Assembly (NCBI RefSeq): GCF_040543805.1
Contig: NZ_JBEUMS010000006.1
Location: 62,001-126,000 of the forward strand
DNA: 64,000 bases
Origin: Arcicella rosea
Lineage (GTDB): Bacteria > Bacteroidota > Bacteroidia > Cytophagales > Spirosomataceae
Direction: 5' to 3'
Of this stretch, positions 7,970-16,081 are shown in pieces; the stretch's first letter is position 1, and every line of letters begins with the position of its first letter. The position numbers and the translations under genes were made by a program. A model generated the notes under the pieces. The model was not told where the DNA came from. It did no database searches and saw only the letters and a program-made list of their open reading frames with translations.

Positions 7970-8572
7970 TTAGTTTGCTACAACAACTTTCGCAAAGCGA
8001 ATTACTTTCTCATTCAAATAGTATCCTTTTTCAACTACATCAAATACTTTTCCTTTATCATCTTCTGTAGGAGCTGGGAATTGAGTAATCGCTTCGTGAA
8101 CATCTGGATTAAATACTTGTCCTTTCGCATCCATTGGTTTTAAACCTTTAGTTGCCAAAGTATTAATCAATTTATTGAAAATCAATTGAATTCCTTCTGA
8201 AATCTCTCCTTCTTGTGCGTTTGCTGTAGCTCTTTCAATATCATCAATCACAGGAATAACATCTACAATTACTTTTTCTGAAGCTGATTGAATCATTTCC
8301 AATTTCTCTTTCGCCGTGCGTTTACGGAAATTATCAAAATCAGAATACAGGCGTAAATATTTATCTTTTAACTCCGCTATTTCTCCTTGAAGTTTTTCAG
8401 TTTCAGAAATTTCTACTGTTTCTTCAATTACTGCTTCTATATTTTCAGAAACATTGTCAGTTTCTTGGGTCAACACTTGTTCTTCTGTCTGTAATTCTTC
8501 CTTATTTTCCATTTTCAATATACTTTTCGCTTTATTTTTATATTTGCTTAATACACTCAAAAGTTTTGCCAT
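7970..8572 (-). CDS. grpE: Nucleotide exchange factor GrpE
   Basis: 200 residues. It releases ADP from DnaK. After an acidic, low-complexity N-terminus, the long coiled-coil helix runs through EIAELKDKYLRLYSDFDNFR and KRTAKEKLEM, followed by the family signature region with VIPVIDDIERA, the LIFNKLINTLATKGLKPMD segment and the beta-wing ending DVVEKGYYLNEKVIRFAKV. The ATG at 8572 is first; an internal ATG at 8512 (MENKEELQ) would remove a basic 20-residue leader. A consensus -7 box and a dyad lie in the upstream 40 bp. Confidence 0.96.
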   Translation of the reverse strand: MAKLLSVLSKYKNKAKSILKMENKEELQTEEQVLTQETDNVSENIEAVIEETVEISETEKLQGEIAELKDKYLRLYSDFDNFRKRTAKEKLEMIQSASEKVIVDVIPVIDDIERATANAQEGEISEGIQLIFNKLINTLATKGLKPMDAKGQVFNPDVHEAITQFPAPTEDDKGKVFDVVEKGYYLNEKVIRFAKVVVAN

Positions 8573-8580
8573 TTGTTTTT

Positions 8581-8597
8581 TCTGTCAGATTGACAGA
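8581..8597 (-). promoter_or_regulatory. Inverted repeat in the grpE leader (candidate heat-shock operator)
   Basis: TCTGTCA-GAT-TGACAGA is a perfect dyad with 7-bp arms, between the -7 box and the grpE start codon. It is not CIRCE. A related dyad with the same GTCA-N3-TGAC core lies upstream of clpB (36049-36061). Confidence 0.55.
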
Positions 8598-8608
8598 TTT
8601 TGAATTGA

Positions 8609-8616
8609 CAAAGTTA
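8609..8616 (-). promoter_or_regulatory. Promoter -7 box of grpE-dnaJ
   Basis: On the minus strand TAACTTTG matches TAnnTTTG exactly, 37 bp before the grpE ATG. No good -33 TTTG is seen at the normal spacing. Confidence 0.6.
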
Positions 8617-8635
8617 CGGTTTTTTATGCTCAGAT

Positions 8636-9532
8636 TTATTGAATTGCTGTATTCTTCACCGCTAAACTTCGCCATAAATAAAAAACAGTATAAGCTTCCC
8701 AATCTTTAAAGGCTTCAAAAAAAGTATCTAAGTCTTTTCTTAAAGGTTTTTTAGGGAAATTTTTCAAGGAATTTAGCGCATTATACAAACCAACATCTCC
8801 ATAAGTAACACATTCTAAACGTTTTAAAGATTTCATCAAAGCATAATTGGCTGTCCATTCGCCAATTCCACGAATAGCCACTAATTTCTTAACAGCGTCT
8901 TCGGTAGAAAGACTTTCCAACATCGTTTTTGAAAGAATTCCATTAGAGAAATGACGAGCGATTTCAATTAAATACTCTGCTTTTCTGGTTGAAAATTGCA
9001 TATTTTTAAGTTCTTCAACCGCTAAAGAAGCGATAATTTCGGCTTTTGGAAACAAGTAAAAATCAGTATTTTGATAAGTTTGTTTTTCACCATAGGTTTC
9101 TGTCAATCTACGTTTGAGCTTATACGCAAAACTAAGATTAATTTGCTGACCAATAATCGACCAGCAAAGAGCTTCAAATAAATCTGGAATTCCCAATAAA
9201 CGTAATCCATGATAATCTGAAACCATGTATTTTAAATCTTCATCAAGTGTTAATAATTGATAAAATGGCATTAAATCACGTTCTAAATCAAACCATTCGC
9301 TTACAAAATGGCAGATTTTTTCTTCGTCAATCTCACCAAGAATTACTTCAATTTGCAAGTTTTCTTCAAGCTGTTTAATTTCAATTAAAGTTGGCTTTTC
9401 ATTTACTGAAAGCAATTTTAACACAGAATTTTCCCGAACTTCGTGCAGACAATCATCATAGTTTCTATCTAAAAACCATAAACATTCTTGAAAAGAAAAT
9501 TGTGGAGGAACGGGAAGGAGAATTGGATTCAT
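8636..9532 (-). CDS. alkA: DNA-3-methyladenine glycosylase II (AlkA type)
   Basis: 298 residues. It excises alkylated bases such as 3-methyladenine to start base excision repair. The HhH-GPD core shows the DNA-contacting region ALCWSIIGQQINLSFAYKLK (about 121-140), the helix-hairpin-helix AIRGIGEWTANYALM (219-233) and the catalytic aspartate in TYGDVGLY (Asp246). The N-terminal ~100 residues match the extra AlkA domain. There is no Cys-rich C-terminus, so it is not an FeS glycosylase. Divergent from ogt across 67 bp, a classic alkylation-repair pairing. Symbol by family; confidence in the exact orthologue is moderate. Confidence 0.9.
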   Translation of the reverse strand: MNPILLPVPPQFSFQECLWFLDRNYDDCLHEVRENSVLKLLSVNEKPTLIEIKQLEENLQIEVILGEIDEEKICHFVSEWFDLERDLMPFYQLLTLDEDLKYMVSDYHGLRLLGIPDLFEALCWSIIGQQINLSFAYKLKRRLTETYGEKQTYQNTDFYLFPKAEIIASLAVEELKNMQFSTRKAEYLIEIARHFSNGILSKTMLESLSTEDAVKKLVAIRGIGEWTANYALMKSLKRLECVTYGDVGLYNALNSLKNFPKKPLRKDLDTFFEAFKDWEAYTVFYLWRSLAVKNTAIQ

Positions 9533-9534
9533 GT

Positions 9535-9600
9535 TTTTTACGCAAAATACTGAATTGTTTTCTTCCGTAAAAACCGAAACTTGCTAATCTGACCGTAAAA
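9535..9600. promoter_or_regulatory. Divergent alkA-ogt control region with repeated CGTAAAA
   Basis: TTTTTACG (9535-9542) and CGTAAAAA (9566-9573) form an inverted repeat with 8-bp arms across 23 bp, and CGTAAAA recurs at 9594-9600 touching the ogt start. Possible shared operator; no -7 consensus seen. Confidence 0.35.
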
Positions 9601-10112
9601 TGACTATAGAAATTTTCACAAAATACATTGATTCTCCTTTGGGTATGATTGAAGTATCCGCTACCGAAAGCTATTTGACTTCTATTCTTTTTGTGGAAAC
9701 ACAGAAAAAACCAAGTCCACGCAAAGAAGTAACGGCTTACATCCCTCCTATCATTGATGAATTTGAGCAACAAATGAAGGAGTATTTTGAAGGAACTCGC
9801 AAAGATTTTGAGCTTGCTATCAAACACGAAGGCACAGATTTTCAGAAATCTGTTTGGGAGAAATTGGAAACGATTCCTTATGGAAAAACGATTTCATACC
9901 TAGAACTTTCGAGAAGAATTGGTAACGAAAAAGCCATTCGTGCAGTTGGAACGACGAATGGTTCAAATAAATTTACGATTGTTGTACCATGCCACAGAGT
10001 AATTGGGGCGAATGGCTCATTGGTTGGTTATGGTGGTGATTTATGGCGAAAAAAATGGCTTTTAGATCACGAAGCTAAACATTCTGGGAATTATCAGACG
10101 AGTATGTTTTGA
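9600..10112 (+). CDS. ogt: Methylated-DNA--[protein]-cysteine S-methyltransferase
   Basis: 170 residues. It removes O6-alkyl groups from guanine by suicidal transfer to its own cysteine. The active-site motif is IVVPCHRVIG (Cys131), preceded by the recognition-helix arginine region KAIRAVGTTNGSN (111-123), the tyrosine in ETIPYGKTISY and followed by LVGYGGDLWRKKWLL. The N-terminal domain (1-75) is the shorter Ogt/Ada-C type; there is no Ada AraC or zinc domain. Divergently paired with the alkA-like gene, so the two probably answer the same damage. Confidence 0.95.
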   Translation: MTIEIFTKYIDSPLGMIEVSATESYLTSILFVETQKKPSPRKEVTAYIPPIIDEFEQQMKEYFEGTRKDFELAIKHEGTDFQKSVWEKLETIPYGKTISYLELSRRIGNEKAIRAVGTTNGSNKFTIVVPCHRVIGANGSLVGYGGDLWRKKWLLDHEAKHSGNYQTSMF

Positions 10113-10174
10113 TGAATTCGCTTACTCATAAGGTCTTGTATGAAGCTGGTTTGAAGACTAGTTAAAGAAAGAAT

Positions 10175-10437
10175 CATATTACAAGATTGAAGCCTTATAT
10201 ATAAAGATGAAATCATCATATCACTAAATTAAAGCCTCATGTATAAAGATGGAATCGACATATCACTAAATTGAAGTCTCATGTATAAAGATTGAATCGT
10301 CATATCACTAAATTGAAGTCTCATGTATAAAGATTGAATCGTCATATCACTAGATTAAAGACTCATGTATAAAGATGGAATCATCATATCACTAAATTAA
10401 AGGCTCATGTATAAAGATGGAATCGTCATATACACGG
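10175..10437. repeat. 42-bp tandem repeat array 1 (six copies plus partial)
   Basis: Units start at 10175, 10217, 10259, 10301, 10343 and 10385, with a decayed seventh at 10427: an exact 42-bp step. Core text is CATATCACTAAATTGAAG then TCTCATGTATAAAGATTGAA. The two 21-bp halves agree at about 12 positions (both start CAT, both contain ATTGAA). All frames contain stops, so it is non-coding. It fills the gap between the convergent ogt and methyltransferase genes. Confidence 0.92.
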
Positions 10438-10466
10438 AAATAGATGTATCAATATACTTTATTTTT

Positions 10467-10483
10467 ACGAGTTGGAAACTCGT
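10467..10483. other. Hairpin ACGAGTT-GGA-AACTCGT
   Basis: Perfect 7-bp stem just after the 3' end of the methyltransferase gene, with T-rich sequence only on its left side in plus orientation. It may mark a transcript end but lacks a proper T-run. Confidence 0.4.
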
Positions 10484-10491
10484 TCTACGGG

Positions 10492-11712
10492 TTATTTGCT
10501 ACAAACAATTACAATCTTTTGGTTTTGAGCATCGGTTGTTGCAAAAAGATAATCATCACCCCCTTCATTCAGTTTTAGTTTTTCTCTAATTTGTTTCACT
10601 GTCAAAGGGAAATTTCTGATGGTAATATTGGCTTTATTACCTGAAATTTGTTTGGCAATTTCTTTTTTATCTAATTTGCAAACCGCCTTTATTTGAAAAG
10701 TTCTTCCCTGAAAATGTTCAACCAATTGTTCAGAAGTATAAAGATGACTATGCGGTGCAATTTTTTGTAAACCAAATACCTGAGCCGTCATTCTAAAAGC
10801 ACCTGATTTTAAAATTGAGGCGTTTGGTTCATACAAAAATTGTTTTGGTGAACTAAAGCTGATGACAGCTGTTTTCTCTTCTGATTTCTGAAAAGTAAAA
10901 ACATGTTTTTCAGGCAAATCACTTCCAGCAACAAGTACTTGCTTCGGAAAATTAATGGCTTGAATCTTGGCTTCTCCTTCGTAATCTTTTTCAAGCTTAA
11001 ATAAGATTTCTTTTACTTCGTTCTCTACCGCAACAATATATACTTCACATACATTTTTCAATCCTAAAATTGCTAAATCAATATCCAGCATTGGTGATAC
11101 TTTCAGCAAAATCTTATCTGTTTTTTCAAAAATTAAATCTTTAACTTTCAGCACATTAGGCTCACAATCTTCTAATCTCACTACTTTATTTCCTGTATCA
11201 TCTCGTCGGTGTGGGTCAAGATATATCCATGAGAATTTTGTTTGAATTTCGCTTAAAAAAACTTCAGAATTACCTCCTATAAATTGTACATTTCCAATGC
11301 CCAATACTTCATAATTATGCTGCGTGATTTTTAATAATTCACTATTTTGTTCGGCATAAAAAGCTTTTTCAAAACCTTTACTTAGGTAAGAAAGGTCTAT
11401 GCCCATTCCGCCCGTAAGGTCTAAAATACTTTCTCCTTGCACTAAACTAGCTTTAAATTTTGCGGTAATTTCTGAAGAAGATTGTTCCAAAGAAAGCATT
11501 TTAGGAAAGAAAACATCAAGGTTTTCAGTCCATTCGGGAAGCTTATTTTTGGCTTTTTGTCTGGCTTGAATTTGCGCAACTAAATAGGGAATATTGAGAT
11601 TGGAGAAACGCTTTGCTTGTAAAAGTAACTGATTAATATCATCGTTAAGATGATTTTTGACAAAGGTTTTTTCTTCTTCTGAAAGTAAATATGTTGGAGA
11701 CGATTCGATAAT
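10492..11712 (-). CDS. SAM-dependent methyltransferase with THUMP-like domain; start codon non-standard
   Basis: The first ATG is at 11499, but the same frame stays open upstream to a stop at 11736. Those ~71 extra codons read like a conserved N-terminal domain (YLLSEEEKTFVKNHLNDD, then RQKAKNKLPEW). The methyltransferase core begins with the SAM motif I ILDLTGGMGIDLSYLSKG and motif IV IYLDPHRRDD; the C-terminus (about the last 80 residues) has the THUMP-like domain of this Bacteroidota family. No ATG, GTG or TTG exists in the extension; ATT at 11712 or ATC at 11709 would be needed, a few bases after a consensus -7 box. The substrate is unknown, possibly RNA. Confidence 0.75.
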   Translation of the reverse strand: MIESSPTYLLSEEEKTFVKNHLNDDINQLLLQAKRFSNLNIPYLVAQIQARQKAKNKLPEWTENLDVFFPKMLSLEQSSSEITAKFKASLVQGESILDLTGGMGIDLSYLSKGFEKAFYAEQNSELLKITQHNYEVLGIGNVQFIGGNSEVFLSEIQTKFSWIYLDPHRRDDTGNKVVRLEDCEPNVLKVKDLIFEKTDKILLKVSPMLDIDLAILGLKNVCEVYIVAVENEVKEILFKLEKDYEGEAKIQAINFPKQVLVAGSDLPEKHVFTFQKSEEKTAVISFSSPKQFLYEPNASILKSGAFRMTAQVFGLQKIAPHSHLYTSEQLVEHFQGRTFQIKAVCKLDKKEIAKQISGNKANITIRNFPLTVKQIREKLKLNEGGDDYLFATTDAQNQKIVIVCSK

Positions 11713-11728
11713 TTTAGCTTTTAAGCTA

Positions 11729-11736
11729 CAAAATTA
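11729..11736 (-). promoter_or_regulatory. Promoter -7 box of the methyltransferase gene
   Basis: Minus-strand TAATTTTG matches TAnnTTTG exactly and overlaps the in-frame stop that closes the upstream frame. Transcription would begin near 11720-11724, only about 10 bp before the candidate ATT start. Confidence 0.5.
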
Positions 11737-11844
11737 AGCGGTAGAAATGACATTTACCTTACTCTCATTAATTTAATAAGTAAAACGATGTTTGAATTTA
11801 GGCTGTTGCTTCAATTTTTAACAACTCCAGAAACAGCCTATATA

Positions 11845-13107
11845 TTATTGCTCTTTTTTAACAAATTTTTTCTTTTTCTTAAATGGTTTTTTCTTGAAAC
11901 CATCCGCATTTACTCTTTTATTCGGTTGATAAACTGGGGCTTCTCCCATCCCTTCAGGAAGTGGCGATTTAGGAATTTCTCTTCCAATTAAGGTTTCTAT
12001 AGCGGCAAATTTCTTTTGGTCTTTATCATTGATAAAAGTAATTGCTACTCCTGTTGTTGCGGCACGAGCAGTTCTACCGATTCTATGAATATAATCTTCG
12101 GGGTCGTGTGGGGTATTAAAATTAACCACTAAATTAATTCCTTCTACATCAATTCCTCTTGAAAGAATATCCGTTCCAATCAAAATTGGTAATGATTTAC
12201 TTCTGAATTCACGTAGAATATCTTCTCTTTCTTTTTGGTCTAAATCAGAGTGAAATGCCTTTGCTTTTAGTCCTGCCTGTCGAAGTTCTTTATCTAACTG
12301 TTTTACGTTCTCTTTGGTTGAAGCAAAAATAATTACACTACTGTATTTACCTTCTTCTAAAAGATGTGTCAACAATTTTATTTTCTGCGTATCATACACC
12401 AAATACGCTTGTTGAGAAATACCATCAGAAGGTTTTGAAATGGAAATATTTACTTCTTCTGGATTTTTCAGAATGGTATTTGCTAATAATCTAATTTTGG
12501 GAGGCATCGTCGCCGAGAAAAGAATCGTCTGGCGATTGGTAGGTAAATACTTGATAATTTTAATAATATCATCATAAAAACCCATATCCAACATTCTGTC
12601 GGCTTCGTCTAAAATCAAATGTTTTAAATGTGAAAAGTTGATTTTCCCCATTTGCAACAAAGCAATAAGCCTTCCGGGTGTAGCAATGATGATTTCTGCG
12701 CCATCTTCCAAAGCTTTTTTCTGCTGATTCCAGGCAGCGCCATCACCACCTCCATAAATAGAAATGGAACTTACACCTGTGAAATAACCCAATCCTTCAA
12801 CTTGTTGGTCGATTTGCGTAGCGAGTTCACGGGTGGGAGAAATAATCAGCGTGTTGAGATGTCTTTGTTTTTCAGGCGTGTTGATAATTTTATGCAAAGT
12901 CGGCAATAAAAAGGCAGCAGTTTTACCTGTTCCAGTCTGAGCACAGGCAATTAAATCTTTATTTTGCAGAATCAGCGGAATAGCCTGTTCTTGTATCGCA
13001 GTTGGTTTGTTATAACCCATTGAATCAAGGCCGTCTAATAGCTTTGAATCAAAGTTGAAATCTTGAAATGTCAATTTGTATTTGTTTAAAATTTGCTCGT
13101 CTAACAA
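11845..13107 (-). CDS. DEAD-box RNA helicase, RhlE type
   Basis: 420 residues. RecA domain 1 carries the Q motif (GYNKPTAIQEQAIP), Walker A AQTGTGKTAAF, PTRELA, the DEAD box (LILDEADRMLDMGF) and SAT; domain 2 carries GTDILSRGIDVEG and HRIGRTARA. The C-terminal ~40 residues are Lys/Phe-rich (KKKPFKKKKKF-like), the RNA-binding tail of RhlE-type helicases that remodel ribosome precursors and mRNA. The start is TTG at 13107 or, more like the family (LTFQDFNF), TTG at 13074. A promoter-like TTTG-20 bp-TATCTTTT lies at 13183-13214. Confidence 0.95.
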   Translation of the reverse strand: MLDEQILNKYKLTFQDFNFDSKLLDGLDSMGYNKPTAIQEQAIPLILQNKDLIACAQTGTGKTAAFLLPTLHKIINTPEKQRHLNTLIISPTRELATQIDQQVEGLGYFTGVSSISIYGGGDGAAWNQQKKALEDGAEIIIATPGRLIALLQMGKINFSHLKHLILDEADRMLDMGFYDDIIKIIKYLPTNRQTILFSATMPPKIRLLANTILKNPEEVNISISKPSDGISQQAYLVYDTQKIKLLTHLLEEGKYSSVIIFASTKENVKQLDKELRQAGLKAKAFHSDLDQKEREDILREFRSKSLPILIGTDILSRGIDVEGINLVVNFNTPHDPEDYIHRIGRTARAATTGVAITFINDKDQKKFAAIETLIGREIPKSPLPEGMGEAPVYQPNKRVNADGFKKKPFKKKKKFVKKEQ

Positions 13108-13245
13108 GTATTGTCTTGAACTTGTTGGCTCTCAGTAAGTATTTCAGCACGAAGAACGAACAAACGTTGATGTTCAATTTTGAAAAGATAGCTAAAATTT
13201 ACGACAAATACAAATTAACAGTCCATACTACTTGATAGAAAAAAA

Positions 13246-14709
13246 TCACAAAAGCTCTGTCAAACCTGCTGTATATGCCAAATTTGCCAATGCTTTCTCG
13301 TATTTACTCTTCAATGATTCTACTTTTATTTTCATATCAATCAATTTACTTTCACGAGTGTTGATTAAAAATAAAGTACTTTCACCAATATCAAATTTTC
13401 GCTGTTCAGCTTTTGTTAGAAGTTCCTGATTTTTAGCGGCATCTTGCTGAATGCGTAGCTGACGCTCATAATTTTTCACTTCATTGTAAGCCGAATATAC
13501 TTCGTTCATAATTTCACGACGAGCCAAATTCAATTCAAAACCTGTACTTTGCTGTTTGATTCTGATTTGCTGTAATTTGCCTCTTTCTTTTCTTAGAAAA
13601 AGTGGCATTACAAACTCAAAACCTAGTTTATGATTATTTGCTGAAAATGAATTTTCGTAAGTATAAGCAGGATTTGAGCTAAAACTATCGGCAATTAAAT
13701 TGAAATTAGCGTTAAAAGTAGGCTTTAACATTTCCTTTCTGAACTTTTCTTCAATGCCCAATTGCTGAATTTTCAAATCATATTTTTGAATTTCAGGATG
13801 TTGTGCTTTCGCCTGAGTAATCAAACTTTGTAATGTCGTTTCATCTACTTTCCGAACGGCTGATAATGGCGGAAAGGCATTTTCGGGTAATTCCAAAGGT
13901 GTTTCCTTTTCATCCCACAAATAATTCGACAAAGCTAAACGAGCATTTTGCAAATCTACTTGAGCTTGTTCCAAAGCTACTTCACGGTCTTGCAAAGTAA
14001 TTTTTGCTTCAACAGAATCAATCGTTGCTTGTTCACCAACTCTTGAACGTTCACGGGTAGCTACAAATCTTTTATTTGCTAAGTCATACCCTTCACGGAT
14101 AAACTGTAATTGTTGATGACTAAACCACCATTCCCAATAACTTTTTGCGGCATACAAAATGGTTTTGTTGATAAGTTTCTGGCGTTCTGCTTCTGCAATA
14201 TTTTTAGCTAAATTGGCTTGCTTTAAAGTATTTCTTCTGGCATCAATCACTAACCCTTGCCCAATTGGAACGCTCAATCCTGCTACCATCAAACGAGAAG
14301 ACTCTTCCGACAAAAGCTTTTTACCTGTACTTTGTTCATAACCAACTTTAAAATCTACGCCTGTCCAAGTCGGAATTTTCAAGGCATTTTTCCAACGATT
14401 ATAATAATCATCGCCTTTAAAAGCCTTTCTATCAAAATCTGATGACAGCTTAGGATCAAAAGCACCTTTTGCTTGCATGATTTCAGCATCAGCATCCGAT
14501 AAATACAAATTAGCTTGTTTTACGGTTGGATGATTTTTCAAGACTAAACTTTTGAAATCTTCATAACTAAAAGCTGACTGTGCATTCGCTTTAGGAATAC
14601 ACAGTATTAAAAGTAGGAAGAAATATATGTTGTAAAATCGTGGCGTGGAAAAACCTTTACTTGTAAAAAGTCCAGCTTGATGAACGCCACTCATTTTTAT
14701 TTGTTTCAT
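13246..14709 (-). CDS. TolC-family outer-membrane efflux protein
   Basis: 487 residues: signal peptide with the hydrophobic stretch at about residues 28-42 ending PKANAQ, then the two-fold repeated TolC architecture of long helices and short barrel strands (helical segments around AEAERQKLINKTILYAAKSY and QVDLQNARLALSNYLWDE, and again near the C-terminus LTKAEQRKFDIGESTLFLIN). It forms the outer-membrane channel of a type I exporter. Last gene of a three-gene operon; only 1 bp separates it from the HlyD-like gene. Confidence 0.93.
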   Translation of the reverse strand: MKQIKMSGVHQAGLFTSKGFSTPRFYNIYFFLLLILCIPKANAQSAFSYEDFKSLVLKNHPTVKQANLYLSDADAEIMQAKGAFDPKLSSDFDRKAFKGDDYYNRWKNALKIPTWTGVDFKVGYEQSTGKKLLSEESSRLMVAGLSVPIGQGLVIDARRNTLKQANLAKNIAEAERQKLINKTILYAAKSYWEWWFSHQQLQFIREGYDLANKRFVATRERSRVGEQATIDSVEAKITLQDREVALEQAQVDLQNARLALSNYLWDEKETPLELPENAFPPLSAVRKVDETTLQSLITQAKAQHPEIQKYDLKIQQLGIEEKFRKEMLKPTFNANFNLIADSFSSNPAYTYENSFSANNHKLGFEFVMPLFLRKERGKLQQIRIKQQSTGFELNLARREIMNEVYSAYNEVKNYERQLRIQQDAAKNQELLTKAEQRKFDIGESTLFLINTRESKLIDMKIKVESLKSKYEKALANLAYTAGLTELL

Positions 14710-14710
14710 T

Positions 14711-16078
14711 TTACTTGGCTTTTTCAGATTTTAACGTGGCTTCAGGTTCATTTTTCAATGAAGGAGGGAAAGCATTTAGCTGACGCCAGATTTCATACCA
14801 AACTGGTACATCATCAAGCATTACCCAACCTACTACTCCTGAACCCATTCTTAATTGTTTTGGCCAATCTTGTTCGCCTTTATGAATTTTTGGAATGACC
14901 AATAAACGATATTCACCTTTCGCATTATCAATTCTATCAATTACTTTCACCACTCCACCAAAAGTACCGACTGATGTTGATGGCCAACCTGAAAATACTA
15001 AAGAAGGCCAACCTTCAAATTGTAAACGAACTTCTCGTCCTTCTGTAATTAAAGGAACATCCATCGCTCTTACATACAATTCTACAGCCATTTCAGGTGC
15101 AAAAGGTTGAAGCGTACAAATAGATTCTCCTTCTTTGATGGTTTCGCCGATACCTGCTTTTAACGCACGAACGACATAACCTTCTTGGGGTGCTTTGATA
15201 TAATATTGATTTCTACGAATATCAACATTGGTAATTTTATTACTCAACTGTGAAATTTCATACTGACCAGCCGCCAAAGCAGATAATGCCGAACTTTTAT
15301 CCGACTGAGCTTTCGCAATTTTTTCAGCATATTCTGCCCCAATAGAATTCAATTCAATTTGTGCATTTGTTAATTCTTGACGAGAAATAGCTAATTTATT
15401 TTGCGTAGAAACCAATTTGGCTCTTGTTTCTTGCAACTTCAATTTACGTGATTCAAACTCACTCAAGGAAACCAAACCGCCATTTTTGTACTGGTCTTCT
15501 CCCCTGTCGTATCGAGTTTGCGCAATATTAAATTGTACTTGTTCGGCAATGACGTCTGTACTATCAGAAGTTACTTTTAGTACTCCTTGCTTTACTTTAT
15601 TTTTAGCTTTTTGCAAACTAAATTTTTGATTTTGCTCTAAAGCAGCAATTTGCTGTTCTAAAGCTACAATTTTTGCTTGGTAACTATCCAGTCCAGCTTT
15701 TTTGGCTGTTAATTGGTCTTGTAAACGAGCAGGAAGGTTTGGATCAAAGTAATCATCTTTTGTTTCAGAAATCACTAAAAGCGTATCTCCTTTTTGTACT
15801 AAATCACCTTCTTTAACTAGCCATTTTTCAATTCTTCCCGAAATAATATTCTGGATATTTTGTGGTCTATCTTTGGGTGTAAAGGCAGAAATATCACCTT
15901 TTCCTGTTACGTTTTGTTGCCAAGGTAAAAACATCACCATTAGTAAAATCACCACGATAGCCATCAGCCAACGTTTTAGCACTACCGCCGAACGTGGTGT
16001 ATGAAGCGTATTGAGCGAATGTAATTCAAACTGCTCGTTTACTCGCTTACTGACACTTTGTTTTGATAAATTTAACAT
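14711..16078 (-). CDS. HlyD-family periplasmic adaptor (membrane fusion protein)
   Basis: 455 residues. Cytoplasmic N-terminus of about 34 residues, one transmembrane helix (WLMAIVVILLMVMFLPW, about 38-54), a lipoyl/barrel-sandwich half motif (SGRIEKWLVKEGDLVQKGDT), a long coiled-coil hairpin (about 130-285), the second lipoyl half (IKAPQEGYVVRALKAGIGET) and a beta-barrel C-terminal domain. It bridges the inner-membrane ABC protein and TolC. It lies 3 bp after the ABC gene, so the three act as one exporter. No obvious small cargo gene is adjacent. Confidence 0.93.
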   Translation of the reverse strand: MLNLSKQSVSKRVNEQFELHSLNTLHTPRSAVVLKRWLMAIVVILLMVMFLPWQQNVTGKGDISAFTPKDRPQNIQNIISGRIEKWLVKEGDLVQKGDTLLVISETKDDYFDPNLPARLQDQLTAKKAGLDSYQAKIVALEQQIAALEQNQKFSLQKAKNKVKQGVLKVTSDSTDVIAEQVQFNIAQTRYDRGEDQYKNGGLVSLSEFESRKLKLQETRAKLVSTQNKLAISRQELTNAQIELNSIGAEYAEKIAKAQSDKSSALSALAAGQYEISQLSNKITNVDIRRNQYYIKAPQEGYVVRALKAGIGETIKEGESICTLQPFAPEMAVELYVRAMDVPLITEGREVRLQFEGWPSLVFSGWPSTSVGTFGGVVKVIDRIDNAKGEYRLLVIPKIHKGEQDWPKQLRMGSGVVGWVMLDDVPVWYEIWRQLNAFPPSLKNEPEATLKSEKAK

Positions 16079-16081
16079 ATC

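Noticed and set aside
10175..10437. The 42-bp arrays as CRISPR
   Set aside because: Units follow each other without unique spacers, and no cas gene is present. The same holds for the arrays at 21096 and 52980.
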